From Apium graveolens (lineage: Eukaryota > Streptophyta > Magnoliopsida > Apiales > Apiaceae): a DNA stretch of 64,000 nt. Location: the NCBI RefSeq assembly GCF_009905375.1, contig NW_027417670.1, positions 53,612 through 117,611 on the forward strand, given 5' to 3'. A program made the position numbers and the translations under genes. A model generated the notes under the pieces. It was not told where the DNA came from. It saw only the letters and a program-made list of their open reading frames with translations, and made no database searches. Below, one piece after another: positions 62,939 to 64,000 of the stretch (within the stretch, counting starts at the first letter, position 1; every line of letters starts with the position of its first letter).

Positions 62939-64000
62939 TGTAGCGACCGAGAATTTTGCGTCGTAATTAAGAAAGTAAAGTATGTGTTATGTGATGAGAT
63001 TATAATTATGAGATTAAGTGATGATTATTTGTCTTATCTGTATACTAGAGTTAAGGATTGGATAAAAACGTTCCAATTTAAAGAGTCAGCTTAGAAATTA
63101 AGCTTGGTGTCGGGCCGTCAGGTAGAACGGAACCCGTCCTAATATGGAATTAAATAATATAAAATGTGAATTATATGTGAAGTGAATGAATAAAGTATTT
63201 TGTCTTAAGAGAAGTGTTGATTGGCAAAGATAATGAGAAGCGTAATCGAAACGCTGAGGTCGGGCCGTCAGGCTGAACGTGACCCGGTACGCGTAAAAGA
63301 TGATAAAGATTAAAGAGGGATAGATTATATGATCAGACCTGAGTCGTTATGTGACTATATGTGTGTGATTGCTTGACTGTATGCATGACTATGTGTTCTA
63401 TGTTAATTTTGTGAATTTTAAAGGAATTACGTGATTTAAGAAAAGGTTTAATTAACCTTCGCGCATTTTTATAAAATCATCCGAGAAGGATAAAAACATG
63501 GGATTTGTTCTGTTATCTTCGTAAAGATCCTAGAGACTTTTTAAAAATAATAAGTGAATTTGATTGTTGATCTTTGCATTTTTAAATCAATTTTATGTGG
63601 AAAATGTATTTATTAAAGCAAGTTTGCGAAATTCATATAAAATCAACCGTTCGCTCAAAAATTCATTATGAGTAATGGTTGGAAAGCTAATTTCGAGATC
63701 TACATGTTAAAGATTTTTATTCAAGACAATTTCATCTTTCCGAGAGAAGCATTTGCAGATTAACTCTATTTTCTTTTAAGGATAAAAAGAGAATTAAATT
63801 AAGCAATAACTTAATTACCATATTACCTTCCCTTGGTAATATAAAATCACCCCACTTCTTTTTTGTTTCTTTTCTTCCCGAGCCCTTCTCTTCATTCTCT
63901 TTTTCTCATTTCTCTCCTTCCTCTCTCTGGATTTTCTCCCTCAGATTTTTCTCTCTCTCGGTACTCTCTCTTTCTTATCTCTCTCTCTCACTTGTTCTTC
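62939..64000 (+). repeat. 3' LTR, right end beyond the window
   Basis: Starts TGTAGCGACCGAGAATTTTG and runs at least 1062 bp. The last 150 bp are CT-rich (CTCTCTCTC runs). No LTR end (CA) or target duplication is reached. Confidence 0.85.

Larger units (their letters stand above)
58663..64000 (+). mobile_element. Ty3/Gypsy retrotransposon, Tekay/Del-like chromovirus, decayed
   Basis: LTR fragments at 58663-59149 and from 62939 bracket a plus-strand gag-pol remnant in the order gag zinc knuckles, protease, reverse transcriptase, RNase H, integrase, which is Ty3/Gypsy order. A C-terminal chromodomain-like end (TWELESEMKEKYPHLF) is the form I associate with the Tekay/Del lineage. The 3' end lies outside the window. 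It appears inserted in the CACTA-derived region. Confidence 0.88.

Overview
The window reads as nuclear DNA of a flowering plant, most likely a eudicot. It is AT-rich, its genes have short GT-AG introns, and it is dense in plant transposon relics (FAR1/MULE, Stowaway, hAT, PIF/Harbinger-like and CACTA elements, LTR/Gypsy). Three recognisable host families are single genes in plants: RPK2, CRR7 and the ninja/AFP family. I cannot place the species more closely.

Layout. 1-4.9 kb: a Ulp1-type cysteine protease 3' end faces a broken FAR1/FRS-type transposase-like gene tail to tail. 5.75-6.2 kb: a fold-back element built from small GGAGTATCA hairpins. 7-13 kb: a gene island with a 100-residue plant protein of unknown function (8.2 kb), a complete CRR7-like gene for the chloroplast NDH complex (10 kb, minus strand), and a Ser-rich protein with a Cys-rich tail whose intron holds a clean hAT MITE (11.8-13.1 kb). 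13.1-19.4 kb: intergenic MITEs and a long degenerate CGAGCCGGCTCG-type repeat. 19.4-22.8 kb: an intact, intronless RPK2-type LRR receptor kinase.

24.07-55.19 kb: the most striking part, a five-unit head-to-tail tandem array (about 5.35, 6.28, 6.28, 6.29 and 6.93 kb). Each unit carries, on the minus strand, a two-exon miniature ninja/AFP-family gene (EAR motif plus C-terminal ninja domain, little of the basic middle domain), and on the plus strand a broken copy of a small conserved plant gene. Units B-E also carry a solo-LTR-like insertion. Copies A, B and C encode an intact 161-residue protein; D and E are frameshifted. The outermost unit E keeps a 138-bp in-frame segment, coding for part of the basic domain, that A-D have lost, so the miniature form arose by deletion before or during the amplification.

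55.4-64 kb: a CACTA-type end with a captured GAPDH exon and other possible captured exons, then a decayed Ty3/Gypsy element of Tekay/Del chromovirus type. Its 5' LTR and most of gag are fused by a deletion, and its 3' LTR runs off the window.

The functional story is mostly host regulation: a receptor kinase, a plastid NDH assembly factor, and an amplified set of short EAR-type repressor genes likely related to ABA/jasmonate signalling. A tandem, possibly dominant-interfering mini-ninja cluster is the best candidate for something undescribed.
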